From Manis javanica (taxonomy: Eukaryota; Chordata; Mammalia; Pholidota; Manidae), in contig NC_133167.1 of NCBI RefSeq assembly GCF_040802235.1, positions 1,193,001 through 1,257,000 on the forward strand: a stretch of DNA of 64,000 bases, read 5' to 3'. Below, one piece after another: positions 11,066 to 22,618 of the stretch. The notes beneath the pieces are model-generated. The model saw nothing but the letters and a program-made list of their open reading frames with translations. It was not told the DNA's origin and ran no database searches. Within the stretch, counting starts at the first letter, position 1. Each line of letters starts with the position of its first letter. The translations under genes were made by a program, and so were the position numbers.

Positions 11066-12935
11066 TGTGAATTTTTTTGTTAAGATATCATAGATACACT
11101 CTTATGAAGGTTTCACATGAAAAACAATGTGGTTACTACATTCACCCATATATATCTTCAAGTGCCCCCCGTGCCCCATTGAAGTCACTGTCAATCAGTG
11201 TAATAAGATGCCACAGGGTCACTACTTGTCTTCTCTGTGCTACACTGTCTTTCCCATGACCCCCCACAACACCATGTGTGCCAATCATAATGCCCCTAAA
11301 TTCCCTTTTCCCCCCCTCCCCACCCCTCTCCTTCCTCTAGTCCCTTCTTGGAGTCTGAGTCTGCTGCTGTTTTGTTCCTTCAGTTTTGCTTCATCGTTAT
11401 ACTCCACAAATGAGGGAAATCATTTGGTACTTGTCTTTCTCTGCCTGGTTTATTTCACTGAGCATAATACCCTCCAGCTCCATCCATGTTGCAAATGGTA
11501 GGATTTGTTTTCTTCTTATGGCTGAGTAGTATTCCATTGTGTATATGTACCACATCTTCTTTATCCATTCATCTACTGATGGACACTTAGGTTGCTTCCA
11601 TTTCTTGGCTATTGTAAATAGTGCTGAAATAAACAGGGGAGCATCTGTCTTTCTGAGTCTCAGAACTTTTCTTTGGGTAAATTCCTAGGATTGGAATTCC
11701 TGGGTCAAATGGTATTTCTATTTTTAGTTTTTTGAGGAACCTCCGTATTGCTTTCCACAATGGTTGAACTAATTTACATTCCCACCAGCTGTATAGGAGG
11801 GCTCCCCTTTCCCCACATCCTCACCAGCATTTGTTGTTCCTAGTCTTTTTGATGTTGGCCATCCTAACTGGTGTGAGGTGATATCTCATTGTGGTTTTAA
11901 TTAGCATTTCCCTGATAAGTAGCAATGTGGAGCATCTTTTCATGTGTCTGTTGTCCCTCTGAATTTCTTCTTTGGAGAATTATCTGTTAATATTCTCTGC
12001 CCATTTTTAAATTGGGTTATTTGCTTTTTGGGTGTTAAGGCATGTGAGTTATTTATATATTTTGGATGTTAACCCCTTGTCGGATATGTCATTTACAAAT
12101 ATATTCTTCCATACTATAGGATACTTTTTGTTCTGCTGATGGTGTCCTTTGCCATACAGAAGCTTTTTAGCTTGATGTAGTCCTATTTGTTCATTTTTTA
12201 TTTTATTTCCCTTGCCTGAGGAGATGTGTTCAGGAAAAAGTTGCTCATGTTTATATTAAGGAAATTTTTGCCTATGTTTTCTTCTAAGAGTTTTATGGTT
12301 TCATGACTTACATTCAGGTCTTTGATCCATTTTGAGTTTACTTTTGTGTATGGGGTTAGACAGTGATCCAGTTTCATTCCCTTATGTGTAACTGTCCAGT
12401 TTTGCCAGCACCAGCTGCTGAAGAGGCTGTCATTTCCCCATTGTATGTCCATGGCTCCTTTATCATATATTAATTGACCATATATATCTGAGTTAATGTC
12501 TGGAGTCTCTATTCTGTTCCACTGGTCTGTGGCTCTGTTCTTGTGCCAGTACCAAACTGTCTTGATTACTGTGGCTTTGTAGTAGAGCTTGAAGTTGGGG
12601 AGCAAGATCCCCCCCTCTTTATTCTTCCTTCTCAGGATTGCTTTGGCTATTCAGGGTCTTTGGCGGTTCCATATGAGTTTTTGAACTATTTGTTCCAGTT
12701 CATTGAAGAATGCTGTTGGTAATTTGATAGGGATTGCATCAAATCTGTATGTTGCTTTGGGCAGGATGGCCATTTTGATGATAATAATTCTTCCTAGCCA
12801 AGAGCATGGGATGAGTTTCCATTTATCGGTATCTTCTTTAATTTCTCTCATGACTTGTAGTCTTGTAGTTTTAAGGGTATAGGTCTTTCACTTCCTTCAT
12901 TAGATTTATTCCTAGGTATTTTTATTTTATTTTTT
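11066..12935 (-). mobile_element. L1 retrotransposon 3' fragment, minus strand
   Basis: Starts with a poly-T tract (about 11068-11078) and a C-rich 3' UTR (C-rich runs near 11303-11340), then reads through ORF2 C-terminal sequence on the minus strand. Open pieces are 12198-12605 and 12651-12851. The ORF2 frame has a TGA stop at 12651-12653, followed in the element by a homopolymer G run at about 12607-12615 that shifts the frame. The element ends at 'attcctaggtattttt', where another L1 fragment abuts it. Confidence 0.88.
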
Positions 12936-13425
12936 TATTTTGTTACCATTAATCTACAATCACATGAAGAACATTATGTTTACTAGGCTCCCACCTACAT
13001 GCTAATTATATGTGCAAATCGTAATACCCCTTTTCTTTTTCCTGCCCTTATCCCTCCCTTCCCACCCATCCTCCCCAGTCCCTCTCCCTTTGGTAACGGT
13101 GTGTCCATTCTTGGGTTCTGTGATTCTGCTGCTGTTTTGTTCCTTCAGTTTTTCTTTGTTCTTATACTCCACATATGAGTGAAATCATTTGATACTTGTC
13201 TTTCTCCGCCTGGCTTATTTCACTGAGCATAATACCCTCTAGCTCCATCCATGTTGTTGCAAATGGTAGGATTTGTTTTCTTCTTATGGCTGAATAGTAT
13301 TCCATTGTGTATATGTACCACAGCTTCTTTATCCATTCATCTACTGATGAACACTTAGGTTGCTTCCATTTCTTGGCTATTGTAAATAGTGCCGTGATAA
13401 ACATAGGGGTGCATATATCTTATTA
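12936..13425 (-). mobile_element. Second, 5'-truncated L1 3' end abutting the previous L1
   Basis: Begins with a T-rich tract (12920-12945) and the L1 3' terminus 'taccattaatctacaatcac'. It contains the 3' UTR and the ORF2 C-terminus (minus-strand open frame 13162-13404, WYIYTMEYYSAIRRKQ), then stops near 13425. It abuts the ORF2 sequence of the L1 at 11066-12935 and so appears to have inserted there. I could not find a clean target-site duplication. Confidence 0.8.
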
Positions 13426-13554
13426 TTATTATTTTTAATAGTAAGAAAAATCATTTATTTTGCTTAGTGTGACAATATACAAATAGGAAATGTTTAGTTT
13501 TTAAAGATACATTCTGCTGTATTTACAATTATGAATCATGTATTTTTAATATAC
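13426..13554. other. AT-rich spacer
   Basis: Short AT-rich DNA with no recognisable element, lying directly at the 3' end of the env retrocopy. Confidence 0.4.
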
Positions 13555-14574
13555 TTTTTTTTGAGAGGGAATCTCATATTTATTGATCAAATGGTTGTTA
13601 ACAACAATAAAATTCTGTATAGGGGACTAAATGCTCAATGCACAATCATTAATCCACCCCAAGCGTAATTCTCGTCAGTCTCCAATCTTCTGAAGCATAA
13701 CAAACAAGTTCTTACATGGTGAACAAATTCTTACATAGTGAATAAGTTCTTACATGGTGAACCGTACAAGGGCATTCATCACAGAAACTTTTGGTTTTGA
13801 TCACACATTATGAACTATAAACAATCAGGTCAAATGTGAATATTCATTTGATTTTTATACTTGATTTATATGTGAATCCCACATTTCTCCCTTATTATAA
13901 TAATAATAATAATAATAAATTATAATAATAATAATAATTATTATTATTTTAATAAAATGTTGAAATGGTAGGTAGATGAAAGATAAAGGTAGAAAACATA
14001 GTTTAGTGTTCTAAGAGAGCAATTGTAGATGATCAGGTGTGTGCCTGTAGACTAAGTATTAATCCAAGCTAGACAAGGGCAACAAAACATCCATGGATGC
14101 AGAAGATTTCTCTCAAAACAGGGGGGGGTGAGGTTCTGAGCCTCACCTCTGTTGATTCCCAATTTCTCACCTGATGGCCCCCCTGCGACTGTGCCTGTCT
14201 TAGGTTGTTCCTCCCTTGAGGAATCTTACCCGTCTAAGGCTAACCAGTCATATTCCGGGGCCATACAGGGAAATGTAAAGTTGGTAAGTGAGAGAGAAGC
14301 AATATTGTTTGGAAAGGTTAGCTTTTTACTTCTTTGCAGATTTATGCCCTGTGGCTTCTATGCCCAGCATTTGTCTTAAGGTATCTTTACCTCTTGGAAG
14401 AATTATGATACTCGGTATATTCGATATGAGGCACGAATTCTATTTAAGGGTTGTAATTGGGAAGGAAGAAGAAAAGCTATAGAAGTAGCAGACGGAAGAA
14501 AACATGGGAAGATTGATTATTTCTTTGACATATCTTCTTGTAGAGTAACTTAAACATGTATAGGTTTTAAACTA

Positions 14575-15020
14575 CTAATTAAATTGCACACACACACACA
14601 TTAACATAATAGGAATACAGTTACATAACCAAAGCAGACCTATAATTACCAGCCATCTCCAGTGAAACCAAGAAAACCAGTTAGGTACCCTAGGTATTTG
14701 TGAAAACTTATCAGTGATATGATGGATATTGTCCAACTGAACTTGAACAGTCTTAGAGAAATCAGACAAATTAAAACAACCCATTCTTGGGATCTGTTCA
14801 CATCCCATATGTTCTTTTAACAGTAGATAGTCTGTAGTTGTAAGATTTTGGAGCGCTACACCTTGCAGTTCTCCTAATTCTTGGTTGAGTTCCAACAGTA
14901 TAGATCCAGTCAAACTTGTTGTTTTACTGAAAGCACAGGCCAGCTTAGATAACTTCATCTTCATTACAGTGGCAAATCCAGGAACCAGTGGGATGGATGC
15001 AGCTACAACTGTGGCATCGC
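14575..15020 (-). pseudogene. Endogenous retrovirus Env transmembrane-subunit remnant (copy 1)
   Basis: A 129-codon open frame (14575-14964) shows transmembrane-subunit architecture. A heptad-type helical segment rich in N, Q and L is followed by a CX7C loop (CEQIPRMGC), a second helix, an aromatic membrane-proximal segment (WFSWFHW), a hydrophobic anchor and a short tail. A hydrophobic fusion-peptide-like stretch precedes it, to about 15015. The receptor-binding surface subunit is missing. A single-C loop of this kind suggests a betaretrovirus-like origin, with moderate confidence. The fragment could not form a complete envelope. Confidence 0.75.
14586..14602. repeat. (CA)n microsatellite
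   Basis: A short CA run lies at the C-terminal end of the env remnant and forms part of its frame; the second env copy has only a short GTGTGC here. Confidence 0.9.
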
Positions 15021-15250
15021 CTGGATCTTTGTTGAGGTTTTTTGATGATCATCTTCTGGAATGACTCTTCCAGAGGATGTTGATGTTGGAAGTTCTTCTT
15101 CATATTGTATCTTAGTTCATTTTCTGGGTAGCCAAATTAGGCTTTGATCCTCTGTATAAACACAAACAGACCCTTTGCCCACACTTTGATATGCCCTTTA
15201 TACCATTGCGTAGAACTCATTGGAGGTCACCACACAGGAACTGCATTTTT

Positions 15251-15415
15251 TTTTTAAGAGAAAGAAATATTATCAGAAAAATGTACCTCCATAGCCAAAC
15301 ATCTGACACCCTTTAAATGATCAAAATTAAGGATATTTAAAGCATGCATTAATCGTTGATTTACAGTTAGTTTTATCCTATCAGGGAGTAATCCCCCTTT
15401 TCTTTCTTTCTTTTT
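15251..15415. other. Unassigned spacer
   Basis: AT-rich DNA between the env retrocopy and the next L1. It could be the 5' part of the same retroviral transcript, but I see no diagnostic motif. Confidence 0.35.
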
Positions 15416-15426
15416 TTTTGTAATCA

Positions 15427-18400
15427 TTAATCTACATGTACATGAAGAATATTATGTTTACTAGGCTCTCCCCTATACACATATATCTTTTTCAAACTGG
15501 GCTGCTGCATTCTTAGGGTAAATTCCTGGAAGTGGAATTCTGGGTCAAATGGTATTTCTATTTTGAGCTTTTTGAGAAACTTCCATACTGCTTTCCACAA
15601 TGGTTGAACTAGCTTACATTCCCACCAGCAGTGTAGGAGGGTTCCCCTTTCTCCACAACATCGCCAACATTCGTTGTTTGTCTTTTGGATGGTGGTGATC
15701 CTTACTGGGGTGAGGTGGTATCTCATTGTAGTTTTAATTTGCGTTTCTCTGATGACTAGCGATGTGGAGCATCTTTTCATGTGCCTATTGACCATCTGAA
15801 TTTCTTCTTTGGAGAACTGTCTTTTCAGCTCCTCTGCCCATTTTTAAATTGGATTATTTGCTTTTTGTTTGTTGAGGTGCGTGAACTCTTTATATATTTT
15901 GGATGTCAAGTCTTCATCGGATCTGTCATTTATGAATATATTCTCCTATACTGTAGGGTACCTTTTTGTTCTATTGATGGTGTCCTTTGCTGTCCAGAAT
16001 ATTTTCTGCTTGATATAGTCCCACTTGTTCATTTTTGCTTTGTTTCCCTTGCCCAGGGAGATATGTTCATGAAGAAGTCAGTCATGTTTATGTCCAAGAG
16101 ATTTTTGCCTATGTTTTTTTCCAAGAGTTTTATGGTTTCATGACTTACATCAGGTCTTTGATCCATTTTGAATTTACTTTTGTGTACAGGGTTAGACAAT
16201 GATCCAGTTTCATTCTCTTACATGTAGCTGTCCAGTTTTGGCAGCACCATTTGTTGAAGAGACTGTCATTTCCCCATTGTATGTCCATAGTTCCTTTATC
16301 ATATATTAATTGACCATATATGTCTGGGTTAATGTCTGGAGTCTCTATTCTGTTCCACTGGTCTGTGGCTCTGTTCTTGTGCCAGTACCAAACTGTCTTG
16401 ATTACTGTGGCTTTGTAGTAGAGCTTGAAGTTGGGGAGCAAGATCCCCCCCACTTTATTCTTTCTTCTCAGGATTGTTTTGGCTATTTGGGGTCTTTGGT
16501 GTTTCCATATGAATTTTTGAACTATTTGTTCCAGTTTGTTGAAGAATGTTGTTGGTAATTTGATGGGGATTGCATCTAATCTGTATATTGCTTTGGGCAG
16601 GATGGCCATTTTGACGATATTAATTCTTCCTAGCCAAGAGCATGGGATGAGTTTCCTTCCATTTGTTAGTGTCCTCTTTAATTTCTCTTGAGTGTCTTAT
16701 AGTTTTCAGAGTATAGGTCTTTCACTTGTTTGGTTAGGTTTATTTCTAGGTATTTTATTCTTTTTGATGCAATTGTGAACGGAATTGTTTTCCTGATTTC
16801 TCTTTCTATTGGCTCATTGTTGGTGTATAGGAAAGCCACAGATATCTGTGTGTTAATTTTGTATCCTGCAACTTTGCTGAATTCTGATATCAGTTCTAGT
16901 AGTTTTGGAGTGAAGTCTTTAGGGTTTTTTATGTACAATATCATGTCATCTGCAAATAGTGACAGTTTAACTTCTTCCTTACCAATCTGGATTCCTTGTA
17001 TTTCTTTGTTTTGTCTAATTGCCATGGCTAGGACCTCCAGTACTATGTTGAATAACAGTGGGGAGAGTGGGCATCCCTGTCTTGTTCCCGATCTCAAAGG
17101 AAAAGCTTTCAGCTTCTCGCAGTTCAGTATGATGTTGGCTGTGGGTTTATCATGTATGGTCTTTATTATGTTGAGATACTTGCCCTCTATACCCATTTTG
17201 CTGAGAGTTTTTATCATGAATGGATGTTGAATTTTGTCGAATGCTTTTTCAGCATCTATGGAGATGATCATGCGGTTTTTGTCCTTTTTGTTTATGTGCT
17301 GGATGATGTTGATGGAATGTTGTACCATCCCTGCATCCCTGGGATGAATCCCACTTGATCATGATGATCTTTTTGATGTATTTTTTGAACTCGGTTTGTT
17401 AATATTTTGTTGAGTATTTTTTCATATATGTTCGTCAGGGATATTGGTCTGTAATTTTTTATTTATGATATCTTTGCCTGGTTTTGGTATTAGAGTGATG
17501 CTGGCCTCATAGAATGAGTTTGGAAGTATTCCTTCCTCTTCTACTTTTTGGAAAACTTTAAGGAGGATGGGTATTAGGTGTTCACTAAATATCTGATAAA
17601 ATTCAGTAGTGAAGCCATCTGGATGAAGCTTTTGTTCCTAGGTAGTTTTTTTACTACCATTTCAATTTTGTTCTGCTAATTGGTCTGTTAGATTTTCTGT
17701 TTCTTCCTGGGTCAGCCTTGGAAGGTGGTATTTCTTTAGAAAGTTGTCCATTTCTTCTAGGTTATCCAATTTGTTAGCATATAATTTTAATTTTTCATAG
17801 TATTCTCTAATAATTCTTTGTGTTTCTGTGGTTCATAGTGATTTTTCCTTTCTCATTTCTGATTCTGTTTATGTGTATTGACTCTCTTCTATTTTTTTTT
17901 TGATAAGTCTGGCTAGGGGGTTATTTATTTTGTTTATTTTCTCAAAGAACTGGCTCCTGCATTAATTGATTATTTTTATTGTTTTATTTTTCTCAATTTT
18001 ATTAATTTCTTCTCTAATCTTTGTTATAACCCTCCTTCTACTGACTTTGGGCCTCATTTGTTCTTCTTTTTCTAGTTTCATTAATTATGAGTTTAGACAG
18101 TTCATATGGGATTCTTTCCTGAGGTAGGCCTGTATTGCAATATATTATCTTCTTAGCACAGCCTTTCCTGAATCCCACAGATTTTGTGGTGTTGATTTAT
18201 TGTTGTCATTTGTCTCCATATATTACTTGATCTCTGTTTTTATTTGGTCATTGGTCCATTGATTATTTTGGAGCATGTTTTTAAGCCTCCATGTATTTGT
18301 GGGCCTTTTCATTTTCTTTGTGTAATTTATTTCTAGTTTCATATCTTTCTGGCTGGGAAGCTGTTTGGTATGATTTCAATCATTTTAATTTACTGAGGCT

Positions 18401-19150
18401 CTTTTTGTGGCCTAGTCTATGATGTATTCTTGAAAATGTTCCATGTGCACCTGAGAAGAATGTGTATCCTGCTGCTTTTCTGTAGATGTCTGTTAGGTCC
18501 ATCTGTTCAGTGCCTCTGTGTCCTTACTTATTTTCTGTCTGGTTGATCTGTCCTTTGGAGTGAGTGGTGTGTTGAAGTCTCCTAAAATGAATGCATTGCA
18601 TTCTTTATCCCCCCTTTAATTCTGTTAGTATTTGTTTCACATATGTAGGTGCTCCTGTGTTGGGTGCATAGATATTTATAATGGTTATATCCTCTTGTTG
18701 GACTGACCCCTTTATCATTATGTAATGTCTTTCTTTGTTTCTTGTTACTCTCTTTATTTTGAAGTCTAATTTGTCTGACACAAGTACTGCAACTCCTACT
18801 TTTTCTCCCTATTAGTTGCATGAAATATTTTTTTCTATCCCTTCACTTTTAGTCTGTGCATGTCTTTGGGTTTGAAGTGAGACTCTCTTGTAGGCAGCAT
18901 ATCGGGTCTTGTTTTTTTATCCATTCAGTGACTCTGTGTCTTTTGATTGGTGCATTCAGACCATTTACATTTAGTGATTATCGATAGGTATTTTCTTATT
19001 GCCATTGCAGGCTTTAGATTTGTGGTTACCAAAGGTTCCTTACTATCTAATAGTCTAATTTAATTCACATAGTATGCTATTACAAACACAATCTAAAGGT
19101 TTTATTTTCTCCTTTTTCTTCCTCCTCCATTTTTTATATATTAGGTATCA
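15427..19150 (-). pseudogene. L1 ORF2 remnant
   Basis: Broken L1 endonuclease/reverse transcriptase. Open pieces are 15427-15795 (cysteine-rich C-terminus), 16145-16609, and 16678-17328 (216 codons with [20 protein letters not shown] and an intact [10 protein letters not shown]). Upstream of 17400 the frame is heavily interrupted. A short open piece at 18582-18821 is out of frame or decayed. Confidence 0.85.
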
Positions 19151-19269
19151 TATTCTGTGCTCTTTGTGTATCCTTTGACTGACTTTCGGGGTAGTTGATT
19201 TTATTTTGCATTTGCTTAGTTCTTTACTGTAGTTTTATTTCCTCTGGTGACATCTATTTAGCCTTAGGA

Positions 19270-20040
19270 GCACTTCCATCTATAGCAGTCCCTTCAAAAT
19301 ATACTGTAGAGGCGGTTTGTGGGAGGTAAATTCTCTCAGCTTTTGCTTATCTGGAAATTATGTAATTCCTCCTTCAAATTTAAATGATAATCTTGTCAGG
19401 TAGAGTATTCCTGGTTCAAGGCTCTTCTGCTTCATTGAATTAAATATGTCTTGCCACTCCCTTCTGGCTTGTACGGTTTCTCTTCAGAAGTCTGATGATA
19501 GCCTGATGGGTTTTCCTTTGTATGTGATCTTTTTTCTCTCTCTGGCTGCTTTTAATATTCTGTCCTTATCTTTGATCTTTGCCATTTTAATTATTATATG
19601 TCTTGATGTTTTCCTTGGGTCCTTTGTGTTGGGAGCTCTGTGTACCTCCATGACCTGAGATACTGTCTCCTTCCCCAGATTGGGGAAGTTCTCAGAAATT
19701 ACCTCCTCAAAGACACTTTCTATCCCTTTTTCTTTCTCTTCTTCTTCTGGTATCCCTATAGTGCGAATATTGTTCCGTTTGGATCAGTCACACAGTTCTC
19801 TCAATATTCTTTCATTCCTAGAATCCTTTTTTCTCTTTGTGTCTCAGATTCTTTGTATTCCTGTTCTCTAATTTCTATTTCATTTACTGTCTCCTCTACT
19901 TTATCTAATCTGCTTTTAAATCCCTCTATTGTATTTTTCATTTCAGAATCTGTGTTCTTTAACAATTGAATCTCATTCCTGAATTCTTCCCTGAGTTCTT
20001 GAATATTTTTCTGTATCTCCATGAGCATGTTTATCATTTT
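19270..20040 (-). pseudogene. L1 ORF1 remnant
   Basis: ORF1 encodes the L1 RNA-binding chaperone. The best open piece is 19801-20037 on the minus strand, with the coiled-coil-type text NIQELREEFRNEIQLLKN. The RNA-binding part downstream (19270-19800) is homologous to the ORF1 at 42687-43538 but has frameshifts. Confidence 0.75.
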
Positions 20041-21045
20041 TATTTTGAAATCTCTTTCAGGAAGATTGATGAGTTCAGTTTCACTTAGCCCTCTTTCTGG
20101 TGTTTGTGGGATTTTGGTTTAACCATGTTTTTGACATTTCATATTTGTATGTGGCGCCCTCTAGTGCCCAGAAGCTGTACTCTCTGGAGGTGCTCCGCCT
20201 CTGGAGGGATGGTGGGTGGGTCACAGGAGAGCAGCGCTGGTGCTTATGGGGAGGAGAGAGTTGTTTCCTGCTTCCTAACTGCAGTGCCTGTCTCCACTGC
20301 CAGGGCCAGTAGGCCAAGTGGGCAGGGAGAAGCCTCTATGCTTTGCTCTTGTAGCTGCCATAGGCAGGGCTTCCCTCTGGCTGGCCTGGATCAATGGTGG
20401 GTACAACCAGTTTTCGAGCTGGTGCCAGGTGGGAGAAAGGCACAGCAGGCTGTGTATCATGGTGGGTGGCCTTGGAGCTGCATAGCCAGCCAGGGGAATG
20501 GGGCACCTGAAGCTCCTGAAAGTTCCCAACCTGCTGGGCAGAGTGCACCTGGACAATTTTGTCCACCTGTTCTTTCTCCTGAGCAATCCAGGCTCTGTGC
20601 AATCCTTGGCCCTTTAGCAGCTCTCTGGCTGTGAGGAAGTCTCTCAGACTGCCCATCTTTCTTTTGTCCTAGAGCAGCCGGATGTGGATCCCTGTTTTCC
20701 ATAAGTGTCTGGAATCTCAGTCTCTCCAAGTATTCCGCCTGTGTTAGCTTTCTGACCCCACTAATCTCTAGAGCACCGTGTAATGTCGTGCTTCCAGAGC
20801 AGATCTCCAGGGCTGGGTGTTCAGCAGTCTTAGGCCTTCACCCCCTCCCCACTCCATTTCTCTTCCTCCCACTGGTGAGATCTGTTCTTCTCTCCAGGTG
20901 TATGCAGTCTGGCAGAGCCCTCTTTCCTGTTGCTCTTTCAGGATTAGTTGTATTAACTATATTTTCATATTGTGTGTGGTTTTGGGAGGAGGTTTCTGTC
21001 TTGCCTCTCACACTGCCATCTTTAATCCTCCCCTCTCAGTGTGAT

Positions 21046-21429
21046 TTTAATGGTGAAACTTGAACCGCAGTGTGGGATTCCCTGTTTCCCCCACCCTTCC
21101 TCTTTTTGATAGGTGTTACATTTATGTCATTCTATTTTAACTTGCAGTTCCTAGCTGCTATTGAGTTCCAGTAACTAGATTTCCAGCCATTTGAGTTTTC
21201 GTATTTTTCTTTAAGATGCTGGTAGCACTATGGTTTCTGTTGCTGTAGTGTTAAAGGGAGTCTGGGCTTTGCAGGGCATGTCCCACCCACTGCCACTACT
21301 TTTTCATAAGTCGTTTGGATATTCCTTGATGTGGTGCACCTGACTTTAGAATCGATTTGGTCAAGAATGAATAAATTCAATGTTAATTTTGGAGGGGCAA
21401 GGAATGGAACAGGCATAAGGGGAGTGAGG
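21046..21429. other. Unassigned AT-rich spacer
   Basis: Sequence between the L1 5' end and repeat D2. I recognise no gene or repeat. Confidence 0.4.
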
Positions 21430-21925
21430 TGTTTGTGTGAATTTCTTTCCTTTGACCTCAGAGGTGGTGAATTCCAGTAATAGCTGTGACTTGAGTATCT
21501 TTTTTATTATGGAGACACAAACATTTATATCCACATGTTCACATTTCTTTTCTGTGACTAAAAATATACCAAGGCTAGAGTCTGGGTCATCCTTTGTCAT
21601 GACAGTGTCTTCCGTGCCCTTGGTGTGATGGAGCAGGGACCCAAGGGAGCCCCTGCCCCTGAACGGCACTGCCATGTTTGTCTCGGACCACCGACCTGGC
21701 TCCTCCGTGAGGGGCACTAGGTGTCAGTGACACCAACTCACTGTGAGGAACGCCTTGGCCGTGCATTCAGGTTATTATTCAAACAGTTTCCTTGGTGTTT
21801 CTGTTGAAGACGGGCTGAAAAGAGGTGACACAGAGGCAGGGTTCCTGTTAGCCAACACTTATGAGCAGCCAATGGGAGATGGCAGGGCCCACATCTCAGT
21901 GGTCAGGAGGGATGGAGTGCATTGT
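21430..21925 (+). repeat. Unclassified diverged repeat D2 (pair with D1)
   Basis: Homologous to 4646-5160 in the same orientation with scattered indels. It contains the 'gtcttccgtgcccttgg', 'ccgacctggctcctccgtgag' and 'ggtgtttctgttgaagacgg' landmarks. It lies about 5 kb downstream of OR2, with an old L1 in between, against about 0.4 kb for D1 and OR1. Confidence 0.55.
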
Positions 21926-22033
21926 GCTTGAAAGTTACTGTGGATTTTTTCTGTGTTAAATTTGGGTCAAGATGATACAACACACCAAACACCTTTTTTC
22001 CCATGGAAGAAAACCCTCTGAATGAGAACAGAT

Positions 22034-22080
22034 TTCACACACACGCACGCGCACACACACACATGCACACACACACACGG
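22034..22080. repeat. (CA)n / (CG-CA) microsatellite
   Basis: Alternating purine-pyrimidine run, mostly CA with CG and TG interruptions. Confidence 0.95.
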
Positions 22081-22618
22081 AGGGAGAAGGAGGGGCAGCA
22101 TGGTAAGACAGGAGAGCATTACCGAGCTACTATGTAAGTAAAGACTATCAAGAGACTGTGTTGTTTTTGAAAGTCAGTGTAATATACCCCATTAACAGAA
22201 TGAATGGAAAAACCTCCACATGATCATCTCAACTGATACAGAAAAAGCATTTGACAAAATTCAACTCTTACATCATAAAAACAGTAGTAAATTAGGAATA
22301 AAAGGAAGCTACTTCAACATACGGAAGGCCATATATGAAAAACCCACATCTAACATCATAGTCAATGGTGAAATTATGAAATTTTCTCTAAGATCAGAAA
22401 CAAGACTTTCCCCACTTTTATTCAATGTAGCACTGGAAGTACCATCCAGGGCACTTAGGGAAGAAAAAGAAATAAAGACATCCAAATGGGAAAAGAAGAA
22501 GTAAAATTATCCTGGTTTGTGGATGACATGATCTTATATGTAGAAAACTGTTAAAACTAATAAACACACTTAGCAAAGTTGCAAGATACAAAACCAACAC
22601 AAAAATCAGTTGCATTTC

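Larger units (their letters stand above)
13555..15250 (-). mobile_element. Retrocopy of an endogenous retrovirus env transcript with 3' end
   Basis: Read on the minus strand this resembles a retroviral subgenomic RNA copied into DNA. About 15190-15040 looks like an integrase C-terminus, about 15020-14575 is the Env transmembrane subunit, and 14570-13555 is the 3' untranslated/LTR-like region. That region has an AATAAA signal (13579-13584, complement) about 16 bases before an eight-base poly-A (poly-T at 13555-13562). A (TAA)n/(TTA)n tract lies at about 13896-13955. The tail shows it is polyadenylated-RNA derived, not a provirus. The 5' end, near the T run at about 15245, is uncertain. Confidence 0.7.
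15416..21045 (-). mobile_element. Near full-length L1 retrotransposon, minus strand
   Basis: About 5.6 kb with all L1 parts in order on the minus strand: poly-T/3' end at about 15410-15480 (with an internal 3' UTR deletion), ORF2 to about 19150, inter-ORF region, ORF1 about 19270-20040, and a GC-rich 5' UTR about 20100-21045. The 5' end reads 'ggattaaagatggcagtgtg' near 21035-21016 (complement), close to the start of the 38-44 kb L1. It is inactive: both ORFs carry many stops and shifts. Confidence 0.9.
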
